The position numbers and the translations under genes were made by a program. From Phycisphaerae bacterium (GTDB lineage: Bacteria; Planctomycetota; Phycisphaerae; Sedimentisphaerales; Anaerohalosphaeraceae), in contig JACZKQ010000071.1 of NCBI GenBank assembly GCA_014859965.1, positions 1-37,336 of the forward strand: a stretch of DNA of 37,336 nucleotides, read 5' to 3'. Below are positions 7,901 to 15,794 of this stretch, piece after piece (within the stretch, counting starts at the first letter, position 1; each line of letters starts with the position of its first letter). The notes under the pieces are model-generated. The model searched no databases. It was not told where the DNA came from and was given only the letters and a program-made list of their open reading frames with translations.

Positions 7901-8619
7901 ACCGTGCCGAATACCTCGGCGGCCGCGGGTTTCGGCTGGTTGTGGATTGGGATGTAGTGCGCCCGGCTTCGAAGGCCCTTTCGGTTTTCCTGCACTTTTC
8001 CCGCGAGGAATCGTCCCGACGCGACAAGATCGCCTTCCAGGGCGACCTGAATCCCGCCCTGCCGATGACCGCGTGGAAGGACCGCATTACCACCGGCGCA
8101 GATCGCACCATCGCAGTCCCCGCCGACTGCCCGCCCGGCAGTTACGAAATAGGCATCGGCGTTTGGGACCCGTCGACGGGCAAACGGTACCCTCTCATCG
8201 GCGACGATGACGGCAGCACGCGGTACATCCTCGGCACGCTGGTCGTCGAGGGCGATGACGACCGCATCACGAATGTCAAAGTAATCGCGCACTCGCCGAA
8301 GCCGGCGCCGCCGTCGCGACGCAATGCGAATAACATTGCTGTCGATTTCGGGCCGGTTGTAACGGCGGGCGCGGTGCGCTGCGTCCTGAAGGAGGACTCG
8401 CTGATCGTGACGCCGCTGCCGGAAATGGACGCCTTCGACGTGGCGGTGCGGACCGCCCAATGGACGGACGGCCGGGGAATGAAGCCGAAGGGCGTCGTCG
8501 TCATTGATGCCGCGGGTGCGGATACGCGAGGCGTGCGTTTCGATGTAAAAGGTGACGCGGCAACATTTCAAACCCGCAAGGGCGAATTCGGTTACAGACT
8601 GACTCTGTCGGACAGGTAA
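4936..8619 (+). CDS. Large secreted glycosidase-like protein (GH101/DUF5696-like TIM barrel)
   Basis: This 1227-aa protein starts with a short hydrophobic segment (WGAVWVACLAGYAAG, residues 8-22) that fits a signal peptide. Residues about 30-135 look like an immunoglobulin/NEW3-like beta domain (VDVTVENKGAAAVTV). Residues 165-310 resemble a carbohydrate-binding jelly roll (GDEFRGARRRALQIHPPW, WLDGEADLSDYAGKTVLLRL). The centre (about 590-840) has a TIM-barrel signature: FDIWGG, HNWQRWGYDYRLPDIYPP, IPWGLHDNYIDFYPD, then HYFIDVF with D732 and AVTTSEAGHD with E778. An Asp on one strand and a Glu on the next match the nucleophile and acid/base layout of GH101/GH129 enzymes, so D732 and E778 are candidates. 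The C-terminal 350 residues are beta-rich. It has its own promoter and is followed 23 bases later by a GH127 gene. Family assignment is by pattern, not alignment; the substrate is unknown. Confidence 0.75.
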   Translation: MSVMQRMWGAVWVACLAGYAAGFNGHVASEGAVTVTISPVEDVTAFDVPRRVDVTVENKGAAAVTVALRMGGLVDEWRAVGATDRQVVVAGGSREAAAFEIACGQGAPSALWPVHVWADFELDGQARSVHCVQVFKSAFVPVQAEAPSDPAAAVVPARGALSLLSVDTHRVVWQFFDEAPVAMPVGWQGSEERSRTSFGIGDEFRGARRRALQIHPPWYGKAGTVFVEYRVTLPETRPIALRFANAIRDSGPQEPASDGVTFRVWVGDEKRFDRHTDSKTWLDGEADLSDYAGKTVLLRLESHPGPKKNTTCDSCFWGDPVIMAGDPPKRLTAEQKVQLGRQAGRLVSGKPHLYMSDSPEVVVGGKASLFPLADGCIAAVLPGPNGIFDAAIAFGKGDKCVVFDGVNAAVLGSRIGADSEVLLESIEMGQDGKMMHRLSHGGEQFDLTAILYAEHGGLRIRFECPQRITDLAIGRADQKAPRVYYGHGYCIEEPKAFRAGFGGHNLSTSHVGFDFAGGVSLLMATDNPPDALEVSPDEHVYALHTHMNATLTFVPGLSGAFDCAVKYRDLYDKKPSPGFKNKAGRFVFDIWGGGYAYIAETMQRMIDYGLTDSLLTVHNWQRWGYDYRLPDIYPPNPRYGTIGDMRKIGELCRPHAIPWGLHDNYIDFYPDAEGYSYDHICFTERGEPVKAWINEDRDAQSYRWRPDRFMPFLQRNLKLIKEGLAPTHYFIDVFTSIELFDFYDKAGDFHSMLETRRCWGESFRWIQDYLGGAVTTSEAGHDQLTGYLDGADCQHLTLTPQSREFCIRLECGDWQRVPWFDAVLHDKFSLHGVGYPSRYVLTEPDDHGGVLESDDYISAEVLTGHAMMIDNRGFGRGAVRKYWLAQDFLRSIATDTIRSVQFADDDIHRQIVTWSGGARVYVNRGKDDWNIAGKTLPQYGYFAANGEIASSIERIDGIIVEQSQGPSGRYFNGRGFDAGDRLGLRPRIDRAEYLGGRGFRLVVDWDVVRPASKALSVFLHFSREESSRRDKIAFQGDLNPALPMTAWKDRITTGADRTIAVPADCPPGSYEIGIGVWDPSTGKRYPLIGDDDGSTRYILGTLVVEGDDDRITNVKVIAHSPKPAPPSRRNANNIAVDFGPVVTAGAVRCVLKEDSLIVTPLPEMDAFDVAVRTAQWTDGRGMKPKGVVVIDAAGADTRGVRFDVKGDAATFQTRKGEFGYRLTLSDR

Positions 8620-8642
8620 AATTAACATTTCAGGAGGTGAAT

Positions 8643-10997
8643 ATGTATTCAGGCAGGCTGATCGCATCGACCGCACTAACGGCCGTCATGGTTTTCGCGG
8701 CGGCGGCGCACGGCGCCGACAAGTTCAAGGTGGAGCCGGTCGTTGCCGCAAAGGCGGCGCCGTTCTCGGTCGCCGATGTGCGGCTGCTGGATGGGCCGTT
8801 CAAGCGGGCGATGGATGCAAACGGGGAATGGCTCATGCAGCTTGAGGCGGACCGGCTGTTGGCGTGGTTTCGCAAGGATGCGGGCCTGACGCCGAAGGCC
8901 GCGGTCTACGGCGGCTGGGAGAGCATGGGCGTCGCAGGGCATTCGCTGGGGCATTATCTCACGGCGTGTGCGTACATGTATGCGGCGACGGGCGATGTGC
9001 GCTTTCGCGAGCGCGTCAACTACATCGTCGACGAGCTTGCCTTGTGCCAGGATGCGCATGGCGACGGCTACGTGGGCGCGATGCCTGAGGGGCGGCGGGT
9101 TTTCGACGAGGTGGCCCGCGGCGACATCCGCTCCAAGGGTTTCGATCTGAACGGCCTGTGGGTGCCGTGGTATACGACACACAAGGTCATGGCGGGCCTG
9201 CGCGACGTCTATCTGCTGTGCGATAACGCCAAGGCCAAAGACGTGCTCGTCAAGCTGGCGGACTACGCGTGGAAGATCATGGGCGGGCTTAATGACGAGC
9301 AGGTCCAGAAAATGCTCCTGTGCGAGCACGGCGGTATGAACGAACTGGCGGCCGACGTGTATGCCCTGACCGGCGACAGGAAGTATCTGTCTTTAGCGGA
9401 GCGGTTTAATCACAAGCAGGTGCTCGATCCGCTCAGCCGCGGTGAGGACCGGCTCAGCGGCTTTCACGCCAACACGCAGGTGCCCAAGCTCATCGGCTGT
9501 GCACGGCAGCACGAGTTGACCGGCGAGCCGTATCACAAGCACGCGGCGGAATTCTTCTGGCGGACGGTCGTCGATAATCATACGTATGTTATCGGCGGCA
9601 ACAGCAACGGCGAGTACTTCGGCCAGCCCGGCAAACTGAACGACCGGCTCAGCGATCACACCTGCGAGACGTGCAATACCTACAATATGTTGAAGCTCAC
9701 GCGGTCGCTCTACTCGTGGCAGGCGGACCCGCAGTACATCGACTATTATGAGCGGGCGCTGTACAACCATATCCTCGCCTCGCAGGACCCGGAGACGGGC
9801 CGCGTCTGCTATTTCGTTTCGCTCAAGCAGGGCACGAAGAAAGAGGAGAACCGCGGCTATTCGACGCTCGCCGATTCGTTCTGGTGCTGTACGGGCACGG
9901 GCATGGAGAACCCCGCCAGGTACGGCGAGACGATTTACTTCCATAGCGGAAACGATCTTTATGTCAATCTGTTCATTGCGTCCAAGGTGGACTGGCGGCA
10001 GAAGGGTCTGACGATTACTCAGCAGACGGCGTTTCCGGAAGCGGACACGAGTCGCTTCGTCCTGCGGTGCGACAAGCCGGTCGACGCGGCGATCTGTCTT
10101 CGGTATCCGGCCTGGGCGGGAAAGAAAACACAAGTGCGGGTTAACGGCGCGGTGATGCCGCTTGAGGCGCAGCCGGGGCAGTATATCCGCATCGCCCGCA
10201 CGTGGAAGAGCGGCGACGTGGTCGAGATGCGATTCGATATGGCTCTTTACATCGAGGCGATGCCGGACAACGCCGACCGCATTGCGGTTCTTTATGGGCC
10301 GATGGTGCTGGCCGGCGACTTCGGCGATACACTTCCTGCGCCGTGGATTCCCGTGTTGATGACCGACAATGCAAATGCGGCGGACTGGCTCAGGCCGGTG
10401 ACGGGTAAGAACAACACGTTTAGAACCGCCGACGTTGGGCGGCCGCAGGATGTGACTTTCGTGCCGTTCTACAGTCTGCATCACAGGTACTACTCCGTTT
10501 ATTTCGACCGCTTCACCGAAGCCCAGTGGCAAAGCCGCAAGGGTGAGTACGAGCGGCAGATTCGGCTTAAGAAGGAGCTGGAGGCCATTACGGTCGACTA
10601 CCTTCAGCCAGGCGAGATGCAGCCGGAGCGCGATCACAATCTCGATGGCGAACGCACTCGGACGGGCGCCCATAACGGGCGGAAGTGGCGCGATGCGTGG
10701 GACGGCGGGTATTTCGCCTTCGATATGAAGGTGTCGGGCGATGCGCCGGTGGATTTGGTGTGCACGTACTGGGGCGGCGACGGCGGCGCACGGACGTTTG
10801 ATATTATTGTGGACGACAAGATTTTGGCGACGCAGACGCTCAGCAATAAAAAGCCCGGCGAGTTCTATGACGAACGTTATGCACTGCCGGCCGATCTGAC
10901 TGGAGGCAAGAGCAAGGTCCGTGTGAAACTGCAAGCGCATCCGGACAACATGGCCGGCGGGCTGTTCGGCTGCCGCGTCGTTCGGCGTGTGAAATAA
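8643..10997 (+). CDS. GH127 (DUF1680) beta-L-arabinofuranosidase-like protein
   Basis: This secreted 784-aa protein (signal peptide up to about AAAAHGA) is a clear member of the DUF1680 family, whose GH127 members remove beta-L-arabinofuranose. The zinc-thiolate active site is present: CETC with E342, C344 and WCC with C415-C416, one of which is the nucleophile, plus the upstream Glu in NGEYF (E324) as acid/base candidate. Typical segments GGWESMGVAGHSLGHYL and HGGMNEL are in place. After the alpha/alpha barrel come beta domains (about 430-600) and a C-terminal ligand-binding-like domain (about 640-784). The start is ATG 8643: AGGAGG at 8632-8637 is 5 bases before it, whereas the in-frame GTG at 8637 overlaps that site. 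The short gap to the previous gene suggests co-transcription. Other DUF1680 families (GH142, GH146) are possible. Confidence 0.92.
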   Translation: MYSGRLIASTALTAVMVFAAAAHGADKFKVEPVVAAKAAPFSVADVRLLDGPFKRAMDANGEWLMQLEADRLLAWFRKDAGLTPKAAVYGGWESMGVAGHSLGHYLTACAYMYAATGDVRFRERVNYIVDELALCQDAHGDGYVGAMPEGRRVFDEVARGDIRSKGFDLNGLWVPWYTTHKVMAGLRDVYLLCDNAKAKDVLVKLADYAWKIMGGLNDEQVQKMLLCEHGGMNELAADVYALTGDRKYLSLAERFNHKQVLDPLSRGEDRLSGFHANTQVPKLIGCARQHELTGEPYHKHAAEFFWRTVVDNHTYVIGGNSNGEYFGQPGKLNDRLSDHTCETCNTYNMLKLTRSLYSWQADPQYIDYYERALYNHILASQDPETGRVCYFVSLKQGTKKEENRGYSTLADSFWCCTGTGMENPARYGETIYFHSGNDLYVNLFIASKVDWRQKGLTITQQTAFPEADTSRFVLRCDKPVDAAICLRYPAWAGKKTQVRVNGAVMPLEAQPGQYIRIARTWKSGDVVEMRFDMALYIEAMPDNADRIAVLYGPMVLAGDFGDTLPAPWIPVLMTDNANAADWLRPVTGKNNTFRTADVGRPQDVTFVPFYSLHHRYYSVYFDRFTEAQWQSRKGEYERQIRLKKELEAITVDYLQPGEMQPERDHNLDGERTRTGAHNGRKWRDAWDGGYFAFDMKVSGDAPVDLVCTYWGGDGGARTFDIIVDDKILATQTLSNKKPGEFYDERYALPADLTGGKSKVRVKLQAHPDNMAGGLFGCRVVRRVK

Positions 10998-11036
10998 AAG
11001 TTGCCGAGCTGCACCGTGCAGGGACCGCGTGAAACC

Positions 11037-12590
11037 TTATGAAGCGAACTGCAGAGCAGGCTCGGATTCTGCCCTTGCCGGTGTATGTGGGTAATCGGCC
11101 GGCAGGGGCAGTGCGACGAAGAAGTTGGAGCCTTTGTCTTTTTCGGACATGAGCCAGATTCGGCCGGCGTTGCGTTCGACCATTCGTTTCACCACGGACA
11201 GGCCGATGCCTTCGCCGCCGCCTGTTTTCCCGTCGATGCGGTAGAAAATATCAAAGACTTTTTGTTCGTAATCCGGGGCGATGCCGATGCCATTGTCGCT
11301 GACCCAATAGAGGGCGTGGTCGTTCTCGACCATGCCTTCGACGCAAATGACGCCGGGCCGGTCGGGGTCAAGATACTTGATGGCGTTGTCTATCAGGTTG
11401 GTGAAAACCTGGGTAACGTGCGTGCGGTCGGCAAAACAAGGGGGCAGATCCGTGACATCGATTGTTGCCCCGGTGTTCTTGAATTTGATCCGGATGCTGG
11501 CGACGACGTGCTGGACGAGGCGGTTCATGTCGAGGGGTTCTGGCTTGGGGACAACGAGGCCGGCACGCGCGACCTTGACGAGTGATTCGACAAGATTGTG
11601 CATGGCGTCTGCGCTGATGCTGATGAAGGCGACGGCTTCAGGCATGTTCTGATCGAGGATTTCGTTCAGTTTCGTTCTGACGTCGGGCGGCGCATCGACG
11701 ACCGACAGAAGCTTGCGGATGGCTGTGCAGTCGACGTCGATAGCGTCGTTAAAACCGCGGATGTTGAGCAGGGGGGCGCGAAGGTCGTGCGAAACGATAC
11801 TGATGATGCCCTCGAGTTCTTTTTTCTGGCTTTCCAGGATGTTCTTGAGTTCGAGCAATTCCTCCTGCGAGCGGCGGAAGACGTCCACGTTGACGGCGAC
11901 GCCGAACCATCGGGCGATTCGGCCGGCGGCGTCACGGATGGGCCGCCCGCGGACCTTGAACCATTCGTATCGGCCGTCATGGCGGCGGACCCGGTACTCA
12001 ATTTCGTAGTCGATATGCTCCTTTACGGCCGCACGCCAGACAGCCAGCGCGCGTTGACGGTCGTCAGGGTGCAGCAGCTTGCTCCAGCCTTCGCCCATCT
12101 GTTCTTCCTGGGGGACACCGGTGTAGTCGGTCCACTGGCGGCTCTGGTAGTCACAGTAGCCGTCCGGGCGCGTGGTGAAGACCATGCCGGGAATGGATTC
12201 GAGTGTTTCGCGAAAGAATAGCTCGCTGTCGCTGATCTCGCGGGTTTTTGCTTTGGCGGCATCGAGGGCGTTGTGGAGTTTCTGGGCCATCCAGCCGGCG
12301 AGCACGGCAGCGCCGGTAATCCAGGCGACTTCGGTAATGGTCCGCCAGTCCGGCACAGGCTCAAAGAGAAATGCGGAGGCGACGGCGCCAAAGATGGCCG
12401 TTACGATGGCGGGATTACGGCCGGCTAACAGGGCGACGACCAGTATGGCAGGAAAGATGGTTACATATTGGGTATAGGGCCCCATGAGAGGTCCCAAGGC
12501 GTACCGCAGGAGTATTGCTGCGGGCACGGCGATCAGTGCTATGCCGTAACGGACTGCAGGGCGCACCGTATGAAAACTGGACAAGTTCAA
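11037..12590 (-). CDS. PAS-domain sensor histidine kinase (DUF4118 membrane region)
   Basis: This 517-aa protein has four membrane segments (about 13-33, 41-57, 60-78, 86-103) of the DUF4118 type also seen in KdpD. A PAS domain of the PAS_3 class follows (about 125-235: GYCDYQSRQWTDYTGVP, LLHPDDR, EYRVRRHDGRYEWFKVRGRP), then a short coiled coil, a dimerisation domain with phospho-acceptor H268 in SIVSHDLRAPLL, and an ATPase domain with NLIDNAIKYL, DNGIGIAP and GGGEGIGLSVV. It should autophosphorylate on H268 in response to a signal read by the membrane or PAS part. No response regulator is adjacent, so its partner is unknown. The gene is convergent with GH127, with only 39 bases between the stops. 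A palindrome near its putative promoter is listed separately. Confidence 0.93.
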   Translation of the reverse strand: MNLSSFHTVRPAVRYGIALIAVPAAILLRYALGPLMGPYTQYVTIFPAILVVALLAGRNPAIVTAIFGAVASAFLFEPVPDWRTITEVAWITGAAVLAGWMAQKLHNALDAAKAKTREISDSELFFRETLESIPGMVFTTRPDGYCDYQSRQWTDYTGVPQEEQMGEGWSKLLHPDDRQRALAVWRAAVKEHIDYEIEYRVRRHDGRYEWFKVRGRPIRDAAGRIARWFGVAVNVDVFRRSQEELLELKNILESQKKELEGIISIVSHDLRAPLLNIRGFNDAIDVDCTAIRKLLSVVDAPPDVRTKLNEILDQNMPEAVAFISISADAMHNLVESLVKVARAGLVVPKPEPLDMNRLVQHVVASIRIKFKNTGATIDVTDLPPCFADRTHVTQVFTNLIDNAIKYLDPDRPGVICVEGMVENDHALYWVSDNGIGIAPDYEQKVFDIFYRIDGKTGGGEGIGLSVVKRMVERNAGRIWLMSEKDKGSNFFVALPLPADYPHTPARAESEPALQFAS

Positions 12591-12641
12591 CTATATTCCC
12601 CCTATATGGAACTGCCGTGCACACTCAGACTAAGCAGTTGG

Positions 12642-12668
12642 TAAACGTTTAAGTAAACAAGTATTATA
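12642..12668 (-). promoter_or_regulatory. Putative promoter -10 and operator palindrome of the kinase gene
   Basis: On the minus strand TATAAT (12668-12663) is followed 11 bases later by the perfect palindrome TAAACGTTTA (12651-12642), near or just after the expected transcription start. A second GTAAAC half site follows on the plus strand. A CG-centred palindrome like this is common for LacI-type operators. No good minus-35 hexamer is visible, so the promoter would need an activator or be weak. Confidence 0.4.
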
Positions 12669-12844
12669 GGCAGGGGACGGTTGGCGTGTTCGGGGTGAAA
12701 AAGTTGCGAGCGCGAAGGTTTTTTATCCGTATGAGTCGTGGAGTTTGCGCGTTCGAGGCGCAATGCGCGGCCCAACGGACGGCCGAGCGCGTCTAAGCGA
12801 TCACCGGCCGGGCGTGCGAGGCGGCGGCAAGGGCGCCCTTATGC

Positions 12845-14143
12845 TCATAAGAGCGGGGTTTTGCCGGGCATGGCGACCGGGGGCATAGGAAGCGGGCCGA
12901 GTTCGTATTTTTCGGGCCGGAGGTCCAGCTTGCTTGCTTTGAGGGCCCAGTCCCATTTGAGGGCACGGCCGGTATAGGCAGACATACGTCCCATGATGGC
13001 GGTCAGCGAGCTTTCGGCGATCTGCCTGGCTTCGTTGAGCTTCTTGCCGTTGAGTATGGCGTCGATCTGGTCGGCGTGCTGCTGTATGCAGGGGTCGTTT
13101 TGCGGGCCATCGTACTTCCACGGGCTGGCGCCTTTGATAATGCAGTTGGCGAAGTCCATGTAGACCGTGCCTTTGGTTCCGGCGAAGTTCAGGTCGTTGC
13201 GGAAGCTGACGCCGTCGATCTGGCTGCCCATGTATTCGATACGGACGCCGTTGGGATACTCGTATTCGGCGGTCACGTGGTCATAGACGTCGCCGTACTC
13301 GGGGCCGGTGCGGACCTGTCGGCCGCCCATCGCGAGCACTTTCTCGGGGGGCGAGCCCATGACCCAGTTGAGGAGGTCGAGGTTATGGACGTGCATTTCG
13401 GCAATAAAGTCGCCCGAAAGCCACGTGACGAACAGCCAGCGGCGGAGCTGCCATTCCATGTCCGACCAGGCTGCCTGGCGGGGTTTGGGGCCCCAGCCCA
13501 ACATGCCGTCGCCGATGCGGACGCACTGGCCGCCGAGGATGTCGCCGAGGGCGCCGTCGCGGAGGCGTTTGACGCCTTCGACGAGATGGTTGATGCGGCG
13601 CATCTGGGTGCCGGCGACGAGGGTCACCCCTTTACGGTCGGCCAGTTCGCCGGATTCGATCACCGAGCGGATGCCGACGGGGTCGACGGCGACCGGCTTT
13701 TCCATGAAGACGTGGACGCCCGCCTCAACGGCGGCGCGGAGATGTTCGGGGCGGAAATGGGGCGGCGCCGTCAGGATGACGACGTCGACGCCGGCGGCGA
13801 GGACTTTTTTGTATGCATCGAAACCGGTAAAGCAGGTTTCGTCGGTCACCTTCACCTGTTGGGCGAAGCTTGCCTGGAGGCCTTTGCGGGTGGCCGCGAG
13901 GCGGTCGCCGAACATGTCGCCCATGGCAACGAGGTCGACGTTTTGGCCGGCGGTGAGGAATTTGCCGCCGTCGTGGTGGCCTCGGCCGCCGCAGCCAATG
14001 AGCCCAAGGCGGAGTCTATCAGACCCGGCGGCATAGGCCCTGTTCATGCCCGCCAGGGCGGCAGCCGACACGGCGGCGGAAGCGGAAGCCTTCATGAAGC
14101 TGCGTCGAGACAACGTTGTGGCTTGGTTTGACGGTTTCTGCAT
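12845..14143 (-). CDS. TAT-exported Gfo/Idh/MocA family oxidoreductase
   Basis: This 432-aa protein has a twin-arginine signal (LSRRSFMK, residues 11-18, then an Ala-rich hydrophobic stretch to AYAAG), followed by a Rossmann fold with the nucleotide loop GLIGCGGRGHH (47-57). HVFMEKPVAVD holds the conserved E148-K149-P150 with the catalytic-region Lys. The C-terminal half has the GFO_IDH_MocA beta sheet (EYPNGVRIEYMGSQIDG). Such exported proteins are numerous in Planctomycetes and use NAD(H) or NADP(H) on sugars or inositols, folding with cofactor before export. The exact substrate is unknown. The ATG has AAAGGG 8 bases upstream and a near-consensus promoter further up. It is monocistronic. 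Confidence 0.93.
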   Translation of the reverse strand: MQKPSNQATTLSRRSFMKASASAAVSAAALAGMNRAYAAGSDRLRLGLIGCGGRGHHDGGKFLTAGQNVDLVAMGDMFGDRLAATRKGLQASFAQQVKVTDETCFTGFDAYKKVLAAGVDVVILTAPPHFRPEHLRAAVEAGVHVFMEKPVAVDPVGIRSVIESGELADRKGVTLVAGTQMRRINHLVEGVKRLRDGALGDILGGQCVRIGDGMLGWGPKPRQAAWSDMEWQLRRWLFVTWLSGDFIAEMHVHNLDLLNWVMGSPPEKVLAMGGRQVRTGPEYGDVYDHVTAEYEYPNGVRIEYMGSQIDGVSFRNDLNFAGTKGTVYMDFANCIIKGASPWKYDGPQNDPCIQQHADQIDAILNGKKLNEARQIAESSLTAIMGRMSAYTGRALKWDWALKASKLDLRPEKYELGPLPMPPVAMPGKTPLL

Positions 14144-14252
14144 GAAAGCACCCTTTCAAAATTCAGAAGGCTTTGTCGTTGTTTGCCATCGCAGGTGGAT
14201 AAGCTCCTCCTTGCGGACAGCCGGGCGCCCGCCGCGGCACCCGTAAACGACT

Positions 14253-14282
14253 ATCATAGCGGACGAGCAGGCGGGCTGTCAA
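14253..14282 (-). promoter_or_regulatory. Promoter for the Gfo/Idh/MocA gene
   Basis: On the minus strand TTGACA (14282-14277) and TATGAT (14258-14253) are 18 bases apart. Start of transcription would be near 14246, leaving a leader of about 100 bases. No other good promoter lies between this gene and the divergent phosphatase gene. Confidence 0.7.
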
Positions 14283-14448
14283 TGCCATGGGGGCGTGATT
14301 ATCGGTCAAGGACATCTTTGTGGAGCGAAACGTGCCAATTGTTCGAAAAGTGCTCTTTGGGCGTTAAGTTGGGCAAAACAGGTGTCGAAATATGGACGTG
14401 GGAATCCTCCGATGGACCGTCGAAACATTGGTAAATGAAGGTATCGCC

Positions 14449-15636
14449 ATGCAGAAAAGCCAGTTATTGGATTTGAGTGACCTGAAAGTCTCGTATGTGG
14501 ACGTGCTTTTTGTCACGAATCAGGAGAGTATTCCGGATTCGGTCAGTACGCGACTGAGCCACGAAGAGATCATCTGGGACAAGATCGACGTTGCGGAGTT
14601 TGTTTGCGACGGCGACATGTGGCGCGCGTTCGGGACGGTGATTCTCGATACGTCGGAGGTGAACGCCGGCCAACACGAAGACCTGTGGCGCACCCTGAAA
14701 AAGCTGGAGCAGGCCAACATCGCGGTCATTCTGCTCAACGATCACATCAACTTCCCCTTTAACCGGTTCAAACTGGCGACGACTCTGCGGACAGCGTCCG
14801 TGGAGGAGATCGTCGGCCGGGTGGAGGCGAATCTCACGTATCAGCGAAGCCTGGGCATCGGCGGCACCATCGTAAGGCCGTCGGTCTCGGTGACAAACGA
14901 CACGACGGAACAATTGAAGATGGCCGGTCACGTGCAGCGTAATTTTCTGCCGCGGCGGCTGCCGAACCTGAAGAACGTGCGCTGGGCGACGCTGTTTGAG
15001 CCGGCCGACTGGGTTTCGGGCGATATCTACGACATTGCACGTCTCGATGAGCAGCACATCGGATTTTACATTGCCGACGCGGTAGGGCATTCCATGCCGG
15101 CGGCGCTCTTGACAATGTTCCTCAAGCAGGCGCTGAAGATGCGCGAAACAACGGGCAATGACTACCGCATTTTCGGCCCGCTGGAGGTCATCCGCAACCT
15201 GAATCAGGCGATGTCGGATCAGCATCTGGCCGGCTGCCTGTTTGCCACATGCTGCTACTGCCTGTTAAACGTGCGGACACTCCAACTGACGTATACGCGT
15301 GCGGGGCATCCGTACGGGGTGCTCATCCGCAACGGCGAAGCGACACAGTTGGAGAGCCGCGGCGGGCTGTTGGGGGTGTTCGAGCACACCGAGTTCGATC
15401 AGCAGACGGTTCAACTGGAGCAGGGAGATAAGGTATTTCTCTATTCTGACGGATGCGAGCCGCTGGTCGGCAAACACGGAGAAGACAGTGAATTCAGTTT
15501 TTCACCGGAATTTACCGCGATCCTGAATCTGCCGATCGAAAAGATGACCGAGGCGTTCGACAACATCGTGAGCAAGCGGACGCTTCCGCCGGCTGAGGTG
15601 GACGACGTAACGGTGATCGGGCTGGAAATCCTGTAA
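14449..15636 (+). CDS. SpoIIE/RsbU-type PP2C phosphatase with receiver-like N-terminal domain
   Basis: This 395-aa protein ends with a PPM phosphatase domain of the SpoIIE class (about residues 165-395): SGDIYDIARLDE and YIADAVGHSMPAALL supply metal-binding aspartates, followed by YTRAGHPYGVL, FLYSDGCEPLVG and a final DDVTVIGLEIL. The first 130 residues resemble a response-regulator receiver (VDVLFVTNQE, then GTVILDTSEVN at the usual phospho-Asp strand, then AVILLND) but are degenerate. Such enzymes dephosphorylate anti-anti-sigma factors in partner-switching stress pathways; no STAS or anti-sigma gene is nearby. Start: ATG 14449 has GAAGG 7 bases upstream; an upstream in-frame ATG at 14392, with AGGTG before it, would add 19 residues and cannot be excluded. 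Whether the orphan kinase at 11037-12590 acts on it is unknown. Confidence 0.9.
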   Translation: MQKSQLLDLSDLKVSYVDVLFVTNQESIPDSVSTRLSHEEIIWDKIDVAEFVCDGDMWRAFGTVILDTSEVNAGQHEDLWRTLKKLEQANIAVILLNDHINFPFNRFKLATTLRTASVEEIVGRVEANLTYQRSLGIGGTIVRPSVSVTNDTTEQLKMAGHVQRNFLPRRLPNLKNVRWATLFEPADWVSGDIYDIARLDEQHIGFYIADAVGHSMPAALLTMFLKQALKMRETTGNDYRIFGPLEVIRNLNQAMSDQHLAGCLFATCCYCLLNVRTLQLTYTRAGHPYGVLIRNGEATQLESRGGLLGVFEHTEFDQQTVQLEQGDKVFLYSDGCEPLVGKHGEDSEFSFSPEFTAILNLPIEKMTEAFDNIVSKRTLPPAEVDDVTVIGLEIL

Positions 15637-15724
15637 TATCGGTCTTTTCGATATTTTCTTCATCATTGCGCCGCCACACGCCTGCTGTCGGTGAGGCACG
15701 GCCGACATCGGCCGGACATACCGA

Positions 15725-15753
15725 TTGACTTGTCACGGGCCTTGCCCTAAGAT
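15725..15753 (+). promoter_or_regulatory. Promoter for the cation/proton antiporter gene
   Basis: TTGACT and TAAGAT are separated by 17 bases. Transcription should start near 15760, about 35 bases before the ATG at 15795. It lies just downstream of the phosphatase gene, so the antiporter probably has its own transcript. Confidence 0.65.
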
Positions 15754-15794
15754 GAGGAACTTCTTGGGATTTCCAGAGGCTATACGGAGACAAA

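Noticed and set aside
6643..8676. 677-aa minus-strand frame opposite the large secreted protein
   Set aside because: Same reason: antisense to a real gene, no family motif, no start site features.
12738..12977. Possible small plus-strand protein between kinase and Gfo/Idh genes
   Set aside because: Arg-rich composition, no ribosome binding site, and it runs into the antisense of the oxidoreductase gene.
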